Shown here one piece after another: positions 43,233 to 52,097 of a stretch of 64,000 bases of DNA. The notes under the pieces are model-generated. The model was not told where the DNA came from. It saw nothing but the letters and a program-made list of their open reading frames with translations, and made no database searches. This DNA is from Wukongibacter sp050859025 (GTDB taxonomy: Bacteria; Bacillota; Clostridia; Peptostreptococcales; Caminicellaceae). The translations under genes and the position numbers were made by a program. Numbering within the stretch: position 1 is the first letter of the stretch; every line of letters begins with the position of its first letter. The stretch is from the NCBI RefSeq assembly GCF_050859025.1, contig NZ_CP138200.1, positions 4,898,001 to 4,962,000 of the forward strand. The letters are read 5' to 3'.

Positions 43233-44366
43233 CTACTCTTCATTTTTTTCAGTGTTGTCTTTATACATTCTGTAATACATACTACCTATTACATTATCAA
43301 ATTCACCCATATTACTTTTTAAACAATTAAAGTCATTATTTAAATATTTATCTAAATCACTAAATAGAATTGTACTTCCTCCTCCGCATAGTATTATGTT
43401 GTTACTATTGCTGAAGAACTTTGACTTAGCAAATTCTCTTATATCCTTATTTAATTCATAGGCAAAGTTATCAAATACATTTCTTACAATTTCCTTGGTA
43501 TCAATATTAATACCTTTTTTTGCTTTTATAATTCCATTACCAAATCTTATCATATTGTCAATTTCATAGGTAAAGGGTTTTCTATCAAGCTTGTCTCTAT
43601 AGTTATTGTAGACCATCATTGAGATTTTCTCATAACAGTCCATCATCCCCTTTTCAAAGGTATTAACTCCTACAACCTTCATCCCATCAAATGCAGTAAC
43701 GTTTATTTGTCCCGATCCTATGTCCCAAACAATGCTCTTCTTATTATCTTTGTACTCACCTTTGACCCTTCCATATTCATCTATAGCATATGAATAATAA
43801 GTAGCAATTGCTTCTGGACAAAATGATATTCTTCCAATCTCAAAATTTGTTTCTGCTATAATCTGATTTATATTATATACATTATAAAACAAGACTTTAA
43901 AATTACCCTTTAGGTTATTATTATACTTTGAAATAGAAGATTTTCTATCAATAGCATATTCTATTAAAGGTTGATTAAGTGTTATATCTAGGTTAAGGTC
44001 ATCTTTATTACTCTTATAAAGATTATAGGCAATACCTGCAAGAGTTGAAAAGACTATAACTGAGTCCCCAGCCTTTCTCTCATATCTGTTTCTGTCTCTT
44101 ATAAGTAGTCCCTTATTCTCAGCAGCTTGTCCCACAAGTTTTTTTCCCAGCGATTCGCCATCCTTTATTATCTCAACAAGCATTGTTTCAATACTGACAT
44201 TTTCCAATTCATTTTCCATTTCCCATTGATCAAAGTTTAATCCATAATTTAGATCAACCTCTGCGGGGGATACAATTGTAGGAAAACTGAAGGGTTTTTT
44301 TAACTCCTCCATTACTTTCGTCAGTCTGTTTCCTCCGTCCACATAAATCCTAAGATCAGAACCCAT
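43233..44366 (-). CDS. ParM/Alp-type actin-like ATPase
   Basis: 377 residues with the actin/Hsp70 nucleotide-binding motifs: phosphate 1 YVDGGNRLTKV (about 8-18), phosphate 2 VWDIGSGQINVTAFDG (about 214-229) and adenosine motif IILCGGGSTILF (about 340-351). The closest groups by layout are plasmid-segregation ParM and bacterial Alp proteins, not MreB. No plasmid replication gene is in the window, and no parR-like DNA-binding gene is seen, though the partner at 42414 occupies that place. It may form filaments in a segregation-like or other cytoskeletal system. Confidence 0.8.
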   Translation of the reverse strand: MGSDLRIYVDGGNRLTKVMEELKKPFSFPTIVSPAEVDLNYGLNFDQWEMENELENVSIETMLVEIIKDGESLGKKLVGQAAENKGLLIRDRNRYERKAGDSVIVFSTLAGIAYNLYKSNKDDLNLDITLNQPLIEYAIDRKSSISKYNNNLKGNFKVLFYNVYNINQIIAETNFEIGRISFCPEAIATYYSYAIDEYGRVKGEYKDNKKSIVWDIGSGQINVTAFDGMKVVGVNTFEKGMMDCYEKISMMVYNNYRDKLDRKPFTYEIDNMIRFGNGIIKAKKGINIDTKEIVRNVFDNFAYELNKDIREFAKSKFFSNSNNIILCGGGSTILFSDLDKYLNNDFNCLKSNMGEFDNVIGSMYYRMYKDNTEKNEE

Positions 44367-44420
44367 GAATATGCCCTCCTTATAAAATTTTATTTATAAA
44401 GGTCAACAACATTAGAATGG

Positions 44421-44500
44421 AATAAAATTCAAATTAAGATAATTAGTGCTTCTACATTCTTTGTTTGAATTTTATTAACTTTTAAAGTTGGTTACCTATG
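44421..44500. repeat. Conserved hairpin element, copy 2 (GCTTCTACATT type)
   Basis: Stem AATAAAATTCAAA / TTTGAATTTTATT around TAATTAGTGCTTCTACATTC, then AACTTTTAAAGTTGGTTACCTATG. Aligns with 36118-36196: the loop and the 3' flank are conserved, while the stem arms changed with pairing kept. It lies upstream of the actin-like gene. Confidence 0.55.
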
Positions 44501-44922
44501 TATATTTCCTTCTAAAATTTAATATTTTCAGAGAAAAGTATAGGAACACTCATCATTTTTTCTGAAAAATAAATTAGAATTTAAAAGCAATTATTTTTAT
44601 AGAGCAACATAGTAAAACTTTATAGATATCTATAAATTAATAGCTTTACTTAAATCTCCATAGCTTAGTAAATACAATGCCATTTGTATATTATTCCACG
44701 TATTCTATAAAATGTATATTAGTCATAAACTACATATTATTATATTAATTTTATGATACAAGATATATCATAGAAATAAGTCTTAAGTATGACTTAACCT
44801 AGGTTATAAGGACTATATTTTTAGACGTCTAGACTCAATTTACTTGTGAAAAATTGCATCTATAACAAGCTAATGATATCATTAATCATAAAATAGAAAT
44901 TCGTACAGGGTAGGTGTATGAA
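44501..44922. other. Divergent promoter region between actin-like and P-loop genes
   Basis: About 420 bp of AT-rich, gene-free DNA. It probably holds promoters for both directions, but I cannot place convincing -35/-10 pairs. Short inverted repeats (TTTATAGATATCTATAAA near 44621) occur. Confidence 0.4.
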
Positions 44923-46314
44923 ATGAGTTCAGATTCTAAAAAAATTCTTCAAGTTCTACGAAAGTGTATAATAACTACAAGCATACAATCTTTAACTTTT
45001 TATGAGAAAACTCTGTCTCATTCAAGCTTCGATACACTTTTAATATACAACTGCCTTCAAGAGCAAAACGCTGAAACTATACCAGTAGCTCATAGGTATG
45101 AAATTATTATTGATTTTAAAAATAATAATATCTATAACATCCTTGTTAAAATACTCAACAGTTTATTGAAATTTAATTGTGATTTATATGTAAAGATTAT
45201 TGATATGCCTATAAATGGTAGGAAAGATATTAGATTGTGTATGGATTTATTAAGAAAGCTTGAAAGTAAAAAGTTAATAAGGCTTAAAATAAAAGCTAAT
45301 AAGTCCCTTAGAAGCATAAAGACATTATTAAATTCTCCAATTGACAATGTCACCTGCTTTATTGGCCCTGGAAATACAGGAAAGACTTCTATTTTATCAT
45401 CTGTAAGTGAAATATTTTGTGAAGAAAAGAAAAAAATAGCTTTACTTGATTTGACAAAGAGCCATAAGCTTAAAGAATATTTTCCCTATAGTAAAGATAT
45501 ATCTAACATTTCCTCAGAACATAATTCCACTAAGGAGCTTCCTTCGAATTTTCAAGATACCGAAAATGGTTTTCCATGCTTATATACATATGATGCTACA
45601 ATAAAATGTAACTCTTCAGAGATTATTTTTCTTTGTAAAGCTATTAAACATCTAAGTGAGTCCTATGATTCTGTTCTAATAAATGCAGATGAAAATATAG
45701 TATTTAACTTCACAAATATTTTTAAGCTTTTTGCCAATATTTTCATTGTACATGATTGTATGCTAAATAAAATCCATTCAACACATAAAATGCTTTTAAG
45801 TATGCAAGCTTTAGGTTTAGCAACGCAAAAGTCAGTATCAATAATATATAATAAGGTAGTAAAAAAGGCCTCAGATATGGGAAATATTGAAGAAAGATTG
45901 ATTTTTACTAGAGATAATAATGGACATCTAATCCCTTTGATAGATATAAATTGCATGACTTTAGAAATATCTCATAACACAAAGACTGCCATAGCTTTGA
46001 ATAATAAAATTACTATGAAGGAAAATGCCCTTAATAGAGCTTCAATAAACTATGTAGTAAACATTAAGCGTCTATATAATTCAATTAATAATATAGAGGA
46101 TTGTGAATACAGTGATTTACAAATCAGTGAATTTATTCGTAATCATATATATGATGTTATTCATAATTTTCTCTCACTGAAGATATACCATACATTGGAA
46201 AATAGTATAAGACTAAATAATCTATATAGGTTCTCCAAGGTAGGATTAGAGAAGCTTACAAGCTCCATAAAAGAATTAAGGAATAGATATTTCAAAGGCA
46301 AGTTTGTATCATAG
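44923..46314 (+). CDS. P-loop NTPase of unknown function (SIMIBI-like)
   Basis: 463 residues from ATG 44923 (SD AGGTG, 6 nt; an in-frame GTG lies 9 nt upstream). An N-terminal domain of about 140 residues has no recognisable motif. A Walker A, GPGNTGKTS (about 148-156), follows a CFI strand, and KKIALLDLTKSHKLKEYF follows it as in ParA/MinD/BY-kinase proteins, where this strand carries the switch Asp. ESYDSVLINADENIVF could be the Walker B region. The Lys-first deviant Walker A of ParA is absent. It diverges from the actin-like operon, which suggests a functional link. Confidence 0.6.
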   Translation: MSSDSKKILQVLRKCIITTSIQSLTFYEKTLSHSSFDTLLIYNCLQEQNAETIPVAHRYEIIIDFKNNNIYNILVKILNSLLKFNCDLYVKIIDMPINGRKDIRLCMDLLRKLESKKLIRLKIKANKSLRSIKTLLNSPIDNVTCFIGPGNTGKTSILSSVSEIFCEEKKKIALLDLTKSHKLKEYFPYSKDISNISSEHNSTKELPSNFQDTENGFPCLYTYDATIKCNSSEIIFLCKAIKHLSESYDSVLINADENIVFNFTNIFKLFANIFIVHDCMLNKIHSTHKMLLSMQALGLATQKSVSIIYNKVVKKASDMGNIEERLIFTRDNNGHLIPLIDINCMTLEISHNTKTAIALNNKITMKENALNRASINYVVNIKRLYNSINNIEDCEYSDLQISEFIRNHIYDVIHNFLSLKIYHTLENSIRLNNLYRFSKVGLEKLTSSIKELRNRYFKGKFVS

Positions 46315-46330
46315 TATAATTCAATATAGA

Positions 46331-46380
46331 TAGGAGCTAAACACATAAAACTATCTTATGGATTCAGCTCCTAGCTGTTT
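46331..46380. terminator. Bidirectional hairpin between convergent genes
   Basis: TAGGAGCT / AGCTCCTA outer stem with an inner CATAA/TTATG stem, between the P-loop gene end (46314) and the blaR1-like gene end (46424). The plus strand ends in TGTTTTAAA. Confidence 0.6.
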
Positions 46381-46423
46381 TAAAATGAATTTCATCTTTA
46401 TTATATAGCGTCGGGTTTATAAT

Positions 46424-48220
46424 CTAATACAGGCCTTTATCCTTTAAAATGGACAATGCTATCCTACGAGCGTTTACTCCGTTGGCCTCATTCTCTCCCT
46501 CAATATTCACCGCAAAAAAATACACACTTCCATCCTTTTCTATATAACCTATAAACCAACCATTTATCGCCTTATTATTTACAGCTCCTGTTCCTGTTTT
46601 CCCCGATAAAATTGAGTCTTTACTCTTTGATATTCTTAGAACATTTTTTACCGTATCAATATTTTTTCTGTCAAAGGGTATCTCATTATTATATATTTCT
46701 TTGAGCATATTAACCTGCTCTATTGGTGAAATTTTCAATGAAGACTGTATCCAGAATTTTGTCATTCCACCGGAAATATCATTATTCCCATAGTCAATTA
46801 GTTCTATCTTATCCTTCATAGCCTTCTCTCCTATGGCTTGGATTACATTTTCAAAATACCAATTTACTGAATATCTAATTGCTGATGCCAAAGTATGATC
46901 CTTATTCCAAGGCTGTATTGGATACTCATTACCGTTCCATTTCAACTCTGTATTTTCATCTTTCAAAATTCCATTTTCTAAACCAATCAAAGATATTACA
47001 ATCTTAAAGGTAGAACATGGAGACATAGGCTTTTTACTTTTAAGTCTATTATATATATAATATCTATCATCATTTTCGTCAAGTAAAACAAAACTACCTT
47101 CATAGCCCTTAAAATACTCCTCTAAATCCTCATATACAACATTCTCTAAGTTAGTGTTAAACTCCATAGCCATACCAGTCCTTGACATACCTGTTCCATT
47201 TGTTAATATAATACATGCTAATAAAGTAAATATAATCAATTTTTTTATCCTTATTAGTCCTAACTCTTCCTTAAATGATGCTATCATAGAAATCCTATTT
47301 TTTATATGGGATTTATTGCTGCTAAAACCTGCTATCTGAGGAACTGATGAAGGAAGCGCAGTATTTTCTAACATTTTGATTATAGTAAGACCATATTTTC
47401 TATATTCATGTGGTTCTAGATAAGATAATACATATGCATCACATGCAACTTCTCTATCATGTCGCATTCTATAAAAAGCATACCATATTATAGGATTAAA
47501 CCAATGCACAATCTGCAAAATAGTGATAATCCAATTAACGATAATATCCTTTCTTTTGTAATGTGCTAGTTCATGAAAAATTATATGTTGTAGCTCCTCA
47601 TATCTCAATTCTGCTAAAATGCTTCTAGGAAATATTAATGTAGGATTAACAACACCAAAAAGTACAGGGCTTTTAAGTTTATTAGTTTGAGCTATTTTAA
47701 TTTTTCTATTGATCTGCATCCTATAACTACAGTTTTCAACAAGCTTTACGCTATCGCCCTCTAAAATGTATTCTTTATCTCTTAATTTATTATAAAAATA
47801 ACTATTGTAAATCACCATACTCAGCATGACTATTAATACTCCAACTATCCAAATCAAAAATTTTATTCCGACTGGTGAAGAAAATATAGTTTTATTTACT
47901 GATAGAAAATAATCTCCAGAGATTTTAATAAGTTCATTAACTTGATTATCATTTATCATCTGTTTTTGAAGAATTTCGTTTTTATGTACATCATTATTAA
48001 TCATAATATTTGAGAAATGATTATAAAGATTGAACAGACTAAAAGGAGCCTCAGGTGCAAAGGGAATTGACATTCGAATCAATAGCAAGGACCATATTGA
48101 GTAGTGCCACCTTGCTCCTAATTTTTCTTTAAAAATGTACTTAATAAAAAGGATAAGCAATGCTACAACACTAGTCACTAGAGATGTGTTAATTAACCAT
48201 GTCAAAAATATCTCCATCAT
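46424..48220 (-). CDS. blaR1: BlaR1-type M56 metallopeptidase with class D beta-lactam sensor domain
   Basis: Membrane signal transducer of 598 residues from ATG 48220 (SD GAGG); the frame opens further upstream inside blaI. N-terminal membrane helices (about 2-28, 120-140), the cytosolic zinc protease with HELAH (216-220) and downstream Glu257 (REVACD), another helix near 327-342, then an extracytoplasmic class D penicillin-binding sensor: CSTFK (acylated Ser403, Lys406), YSVNW, and SGKTGTG near the C-terminus. Beta-lactam acylation activates the protease, which inactivates BlaI. Preceded by blaI and the beta-lactamase gene. Confidence 0.93.
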   Translation of the reverse strand: MMEIFLTWLINTSLVTSVVALLILFIKYIFKEKLGARWHYSIWSLLLIRMSIPFAPEAPFSLFNLYNHFSNIMINNDVHKNEILQKQMINDNQVNELIKISGDYFLSVNKTIFSSPVGIKFLIWIVGVLIVMLSMVIYNSYFYNKLRDKEYILEGDSVKLVENCSYRMQINRKIKIAQTNKLKSPVLFGVVNPTLIFPRSILAELRYEELQHIIFHELAHYKRKDIIVNWIITILQIVHWFNPIIWYAFYRMRHDREVACDAYVLSYLEPHEYRKYGLTIIKMLENTALPSSVPQIAGFSSNKSHIKNRISMIASFKEELGLIRIKKLIIFTLLACIILTNGTGMSRTGMAMEFNTNLENVVYEDLEEYFKGYEGSFVLLDENDDRYYIYNRLKSKKPMSPCSTFKIVISLIGLENGILKDENTELKWNGNEYPIQPWNKDHTLASAIRYSVNWYFENVIQAIGEKAMKDKIELIDYGNNDISGGMTKFWIQSSLKISPIEQVNMLKEIYNNEIPFDRKNIDTVKNVLRISKSKDSILSGKTGTGAVNNKAINGWFIGYIEKDGSVYFFAVNIEGENEANGVNARRIALSILKDKGLY

Positions 48221-48236
48221 TTTATTTACCTCACTA

Positions 48237-48620
48237 TTATTCTTTCCTATTCTTCTTACCATTTAAAATCTGTTTAAGTTCTTCAATCTCATCTTCATTC
48301 AAGGCTTCATCTTCTAAAAATTTTGTAAACATTAAATTAAGAGCTCCACCATAAACACGTTCTAAAAATGTTCTATTTTCTTCCTTTATACATTCATCCT
48401 CTGTGACTATGGGATAATAGAGGTATTCTCTACCGTCCTTCTCAAATGAAATGGCCTCCTTTTTAACAAGTCTATTTAGCAAGGTTCTAATCGTTCTATC
48501 ACTCCAATCAGTCATACCATCTAATCTATCAATCACCTGATTCGCAGTTATAGGGGATTTCTCCCAAATAATTTTCATTACTTTCCATTCCGTATCAGAT
48601 ATTTGAGGAACTTTTTTCAT
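48237..48620 (-). CDS. blaI: BlaI/MecI-family repressor
   Basis: Winged-helix repressor of 127 residues: MKKVPQISDTEWKVMKIIWEKSPITANQVIDRL and RTIRTLLNRLVKKEAISFEKDGREYLYYP are the family HTH and wing, and the C-terminal helices form the dimer. It binds TACA-N2-TGTA sites, two of which lie in the beta-lactamase promoter at 49589-49638. No such site lies in the 138 bp before blaI itself, so blaI and blaR1 may be expressed by read-through from the beta-lactamase promoter, which would make the loop inducible. Confidence 0.95.
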   Translation of the reverse strand: MKKVPQISDTEWKVMKIIWEKSPITANQVIDRLDGMTDWSDRTIRTLLNRLVKKEAISFEKDGREYLYYPIVTEDECIKEENRTFLERVYGGALNLMFTKFLEDEALNEDEIEELKQILNGKKNRKE

Positions 48621-48758
48621 TTTATCACCTTTTTATTTCTAGTTTTATCTTAGTATACCATTGATAAGGAAATAGTTTAAGCCAGATTATCATAGAAAGT
48701 TAATCGTATATATAAAGTTTTAAATTTCCTATAAATAATAAACAATCTAGTTTTAGCT

Positions 48759-49562
48759 CTATTTTAGAATATCTAATTCCTTTAGAATCTCTTTTGTGAT
48801 TGATCTAGCTTTCACTCCTCCTATTTCATCACCTTCTCCAATATCTGGTTTCTCTAGTTTTGTTACAAATATGTATGGTTTTTTCTTTGATACTACATAT
48901 CCTACATACCACCCCACCGTAGGAACTCCTTTATCTTCAAATGTGCCTGTTTTTCCTGCAAATATTGTATCCTCTGTTTCCTCATTTATTAACATTTTCT
49001 TTACAGTTTGGATGTTTTCTTTATCGAATGGCAAATCTTCATTGTATAGTCTCTTAAGAAACTCAAGTTGTTCGTTTGGTGATATCTTCAATGAAGCATC
49101 TAGCCAAAAGGTATCTATCTTATCTCCTATTACTTGATTTCCATACCCTACACTTTTAATATACTTTTCCATTTTATCCCTTCCAATATCCCTAGCCACT
49201 TCCTGGAAATACCATATCACTGAGTTTGATACTGCCGAGGCTAAGGTATGATCTTTATTCCACTGAGGTATGGAACGCTCCTTTCCATCCCATTTCTTTA
49301 ATGTATTCTCATCTTCTACAACTCTAGTTTGTAATGCTATTAGAGAGTTCATTATTTTAAATGTAGAAGCAGGCGAAGTCCTTTTTGTTAGCTCATCTTT
49401 ATTGTAGATTATATATTTATCATTTTTAACATCATATAACTTAAATGCTCCTTTGTAACCCTTAAAGTATTTTTCAATATCACTATTCTTTTTATCTGTA
49501 GATGCATCAACACCTCCTAATGCTAATATTAATACAAGTATTATGGATATTTTTTGTATCAT
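48759..49562 (-). CDS. Class D beta-lactamase
   Basis: Secreted serine beta-lactamase of 267 residues with a signal peptide (about 1-20). SPASTFK (Ser66, carbamylatable Lys69), SNSVIWYFQ (SxV motif), YGN and AGKTGTF (KTG motif), and FWLDASLKIS with the Trp that protects the carbamate, are all present. The layout is like the clostridial CDD and Bacillus BPU/OXA-like enzymes. No clear lipobox. The sensor domain of the neighbouring BlaR1 is a close relative. Expected phenotype is inducible penicillin resistance. Confidence 0.94.
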   Translation of the reverse strand: MIQKISIILVLILALGGVDASTDKKNSDIEKYFKGYKGAFKLYDVKNDKYIIYNKDELTKRTSPASTFKIMNSLIALQTRVVEDENTLKKWDGKERSIPQWNKDHTLASAVSNSVIWYFQEVARDIGRDKMEKYIKSVGYGNQVIGDKIDTFWLDASLKISPNEQLEFLKRLYNEDLPFDKENIQTVKKMLINEETEDTIFAGKTGTFEDKGVPTVGWYVGYVVSKKKPYIFVTKLEKPDIGEGDEIGGVKARSITKEILKELDILK

Positions 49563-49588
49563 TTTTCATCCCTCCTAAATTTTACATC

Positions 49589-49648
49589 AGTATTACAGGT
49601 GTAATACTATGATATATTAATATTACACTTGTAATATTAAATTGTCAA
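49589..49648 (-). promoter_or_regulatory. Beta-lactamase promoter with two BlaI operators
   Basis: -35 TTGACA (49648-49643), 17-bp spacer, -10 TAATAT (49625-49620) on the minus strand. Operator 1, AATATTACACTTGTAATATT (49619-49638), fills the spacer and -10. Operator 2, AGTATTACAGGTGTAATACT (49589-49608), lies downstream of the start point. Both hold the BlaI core TACA-N2-TGTA in 9-2-9 palindromes. Confidence 0.93.
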
Positions 49649-49689
49649 TAGTATTTTTTTATAACACCTAGAAAATTATAAACTTCTAG

Positions 49690-49790
49690 AATTGTGCATA
49701 AATTAACCTGTTATACTAGTTTCTAGAAAAAAGGATATTAATAATTCTACTTGAATCTCTGTGAAAGACTCTTCTATAGACAGGTAAGTG
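49690..49790. repeat. Fragments of two repeat families side by side
   Basis: ATTAACCTGTTATACTAGTT (about 49698-49717) matches an outer arm of the foldback element at 10361 and 57621. Next to it, TACTTGAATCTCTGTGA (about 49749-49765) matches an inverted arm of the ATAGAGATTC family. Looks like a decayed or nested insertion. Confidence 0.4.
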
Positions 49791-49801
49791 AAAACTTAGA
49801 C

Positions 49802-49845
49802 TATAAAAATAGCCCCTTAAGAGATCTTACTTTTCTCTTAAGAGG
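49802..49845 (-). terminator. Terminator of the LRR/GH18-like gene
   Basis: A 12-bp near-perfect stem CCTCTTAAGAGA / TCTCTTAAGGGG followed on the minus strand by CTATTTTTATAG, 13 bp after the stop at 49858. Confidence 0.82.
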
Positions 49846-49857
49846 TCATTTCTAGTA

Positions 49858-52065
49858 TTATTTATCCTCAACTAATTTTCTTATTAAGCTCCAAGTATCT
49901 AGATATATGTCTGAATCATAATCTGGAATATTTCCGATTCTCCATAGAGATATACCTCCAAGGCCTAAATCCTTTGCCAGCTGAATCTTAACTGCTACGC
50001 TTCTGTCATCTTCATACCATATTGAACTAGTAACGCCTTCTTCCGAATATATAATATAGGGATTTTGATATATATTACTATATCCTATTACATCATCTAA
50101 CTCTCTACCATGCTTAATCTCAGAATCTATCCTATTGACTAATACTTCGTATTTAGGTCTATATGGGGCTTGGTTTAATATCTCACCAGCACTAACCTTC
50201 CACTGATTTATTGAAAAATTTATTTGAAGCCAAATCTTAGAGATGTACTTCTCTCTATCGATATCGTTTAATATTGTTATAAGATCTCCCCTTATCTTCT
50301 CTATGGGTGCATTTGGATTATCAACCTTTTCATTGTTTATAACTAAATGCTTATCATCCTTAATATCGTAATCGTGAAGCATAAGGATTACATTATCCGC
50401 TATCTCCGTTATTCTAGCAAAATCATATGAGCTTAATGGAGGAACAGCAACGACTAAATTTTTATTGTATTTAGTAAGCTTTTCATCCAATTTCTGTAAA
50501 AACCTAGTATAGTCTTCTTTATACTCTATTGGCAGCATTTCAAAGTCTATTACAACCCCATCAAAGTTTAATCTTTTATAGCGGTTATTTTTACCCCTCA
50601 ATAGAGTAAGTATTTGATCTATCAATCTATTTGAATCACTAAATAGTTTGTCGTAATGCTGTGAAGCATATATATTTATATTAGTCTCTATATTCGTTTT
50701 TTCCATATAGTCTATTGGCTCTTCATAACCGTCAGGTATATGGAAATCATTATTTAAATCGCTTATGCTTATAAATGATTTTTTCTCCACATCATCATAG
50801 TTAACAAAAGCCCAACCAAAGGATATAGAATCAAAATCAGAAATACTCTCATTTTCCTTAAAGCTCTTGTATTGTTCATTTGAGGATATGGCATAAAATC
50901 CATTAAGCTTTAGCCCTTCCTTTTTTCTTTGATTTGCTTCTAATATCAGCTCATCAATGCTAAGTAAAGGATTTTTACTAGCAATTGATAGTTTTTCCAA
51001 CTCTTCATTGGTAAATTCAAAGTCCTTATTTATTATATTTTTATAATAATCTTCTATAGGACTATAATCTTTTATCTGATTACCATACTTCATAAAAAGA
51101 CTTTTGATATTTACAAGATTCCTAAGAGCACTTATATCAGTAATATTATTCTCTGTTATATATAGCTTTTCTAGCTTTGTAAGCACACTTAAGGGTTTTA
51201 ATGATTTTATCCTATTCCCATTTAGTGATAATTCTTTTAGGTTAGTCAAGCTTTCCAGTGGCGAAATATCGTTTATAAAGTTCCTCTGAAGGTATAAAAC
51301 CCTTAGTTTACTTAAAGACTTAAGTTCCTCAATATTCTCTAGCTTATTGTTATCTAGGTAAAGTTCTTCTATGTTTGGTAAGCACTCTATTCCACTTAGT
51401 TTACTAAGATTTTTATTGGATAGACTTAAGCTTTTAATAGAGTATGTATCTGCCTTCGTTAGTGGTTCTTTAAGTTTGTTCAACTGCTCTCTAACAGTCA
51501 TTTCAAGATTTTCATTATCTATGTCTACTTTAGAGCCTTCATTATAGGACTTGGAATTTATACTAAGTCCATTTTCCTCACTCCATATTAAAGTTAACTG
51601 AAAATCTTCGTCCAAATATCTATCAATAAGAGGAAAATAAGTTATACCATTATAAACTAATATTGGATATTTTGAATTATCGTTATTTAAAAGTCTCCTG
51701 TTAAGATAAATATCAAAGCTTGGTTTTACAGCTCTATAATATTTATTCTCATTATTATTAACGGATATATTTTGAATAATCTCTCCTGGGCTTCTACCAG
51801 TGTTTATTATAAGTCCCTTTTCCTTTGACCAGTTACTTTCAAACAATAATGCCCCATTATATTCCTGAATGATTGGAAAATATGTTATTCCATCATAAAC
51901 TAGAATCGGATTTATATTGTGAATATTATCTAAATGGGTACCGTTTATATTTATCTTAAAGCTAGGAAGCTCCATAACATAGGTCTCACCTTCCTGTGCG
52001 TATACCCCTTGCAGCATTCCTAGCATTAGAATAATAAATAGCATAGACACTATTTTTTTTTGCAT
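49858..52065 (-). CDS. Secreted stalk-domain / leucine-rich repeat / GH18-like protein
   Basis: Exported protein of 735 residues: signal peptide (about 1-23), two copper-amine-oxidase-N-like stalk repeats (about 35-170, each with PILVYDGITYFPI and SxExGLxIN), leucine-rich repeats (about 195-340, such as LPNIEELYLDNNKLENIEEL) and a glycoside hydrolase 18-like domain (about 370-730). The GH18 catalytic strand reads FDGVVIDFEML: the terminal Glu is kept, with the first Asp of DxxDxDxE shifted. The family acts on chitin, peptidoglycan-like glycans or spore coat polymers. LRR plus GH18 in one chain is unusual. Confidence 0.82.
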   Translation of the reverse strand: MQKKIVSMLFIILMLGMLQGVYAQEGETYVMELPSFKININGTHLDNIHNINPILVYDGITYFPIIQEYNGALLFESNWSKEKGLIINTGRSPGEIIQNISVNNNENKYYRAVKPSFDIYLNRRLLNNDNSKYPILVYNGITYFPLIDRYLDEDFQLTLIWSEENGLSINSKSYNEGSKVDIDNENLEMTVREQLNKLKEPLTKADTYSIKSLSLSNKNLSKLSGIECLPNIEELYLDNNKLENIEELKSLSKLRVLYLQRNFINDISPLESLTNLKELSLNGNRIKSLKPLSVLTKLEKLYITENNITDISALRNLVNIKSLFMKYGNQIKDYSPIEDYYKNIINKDFEFTNEELEKLSIASKNPLLSIDELILEANQRKKEGLKLNGFYAISSNEQYKSFKENESISDFDSISFGWAFVNYDDVEKKSFISISDLNNDFHIPDGYEEPIDYMEKTNIETNINIYASQHYDKLFSDSNRLIDQILTLLRGKNNRYKRLNFDGVVIDFEMLPIEYKEDYTRFLQKLDEKLTKYNKNLVVAVPPLSSYDFARITEIADNVILMLHDYDIKDDKHLVINNEKVDNPNAPIEKIRGDLITILNDIDREKYISKIWLQINFSINQWKVSAGEILNQAPYRPKYEVLVNRIDSEIKHGRELDDVIGYSNIYQNPYIIYSEEGVTSSIWYEDDRSVAVKIQLAKDLGLGGISLWRIGNIPDYDSDIYLDTWSLIRKLVEDK

Positions 52066-52097
52066 ATTTCCTTTTCCTCCTAAGCCAGATTATTACT

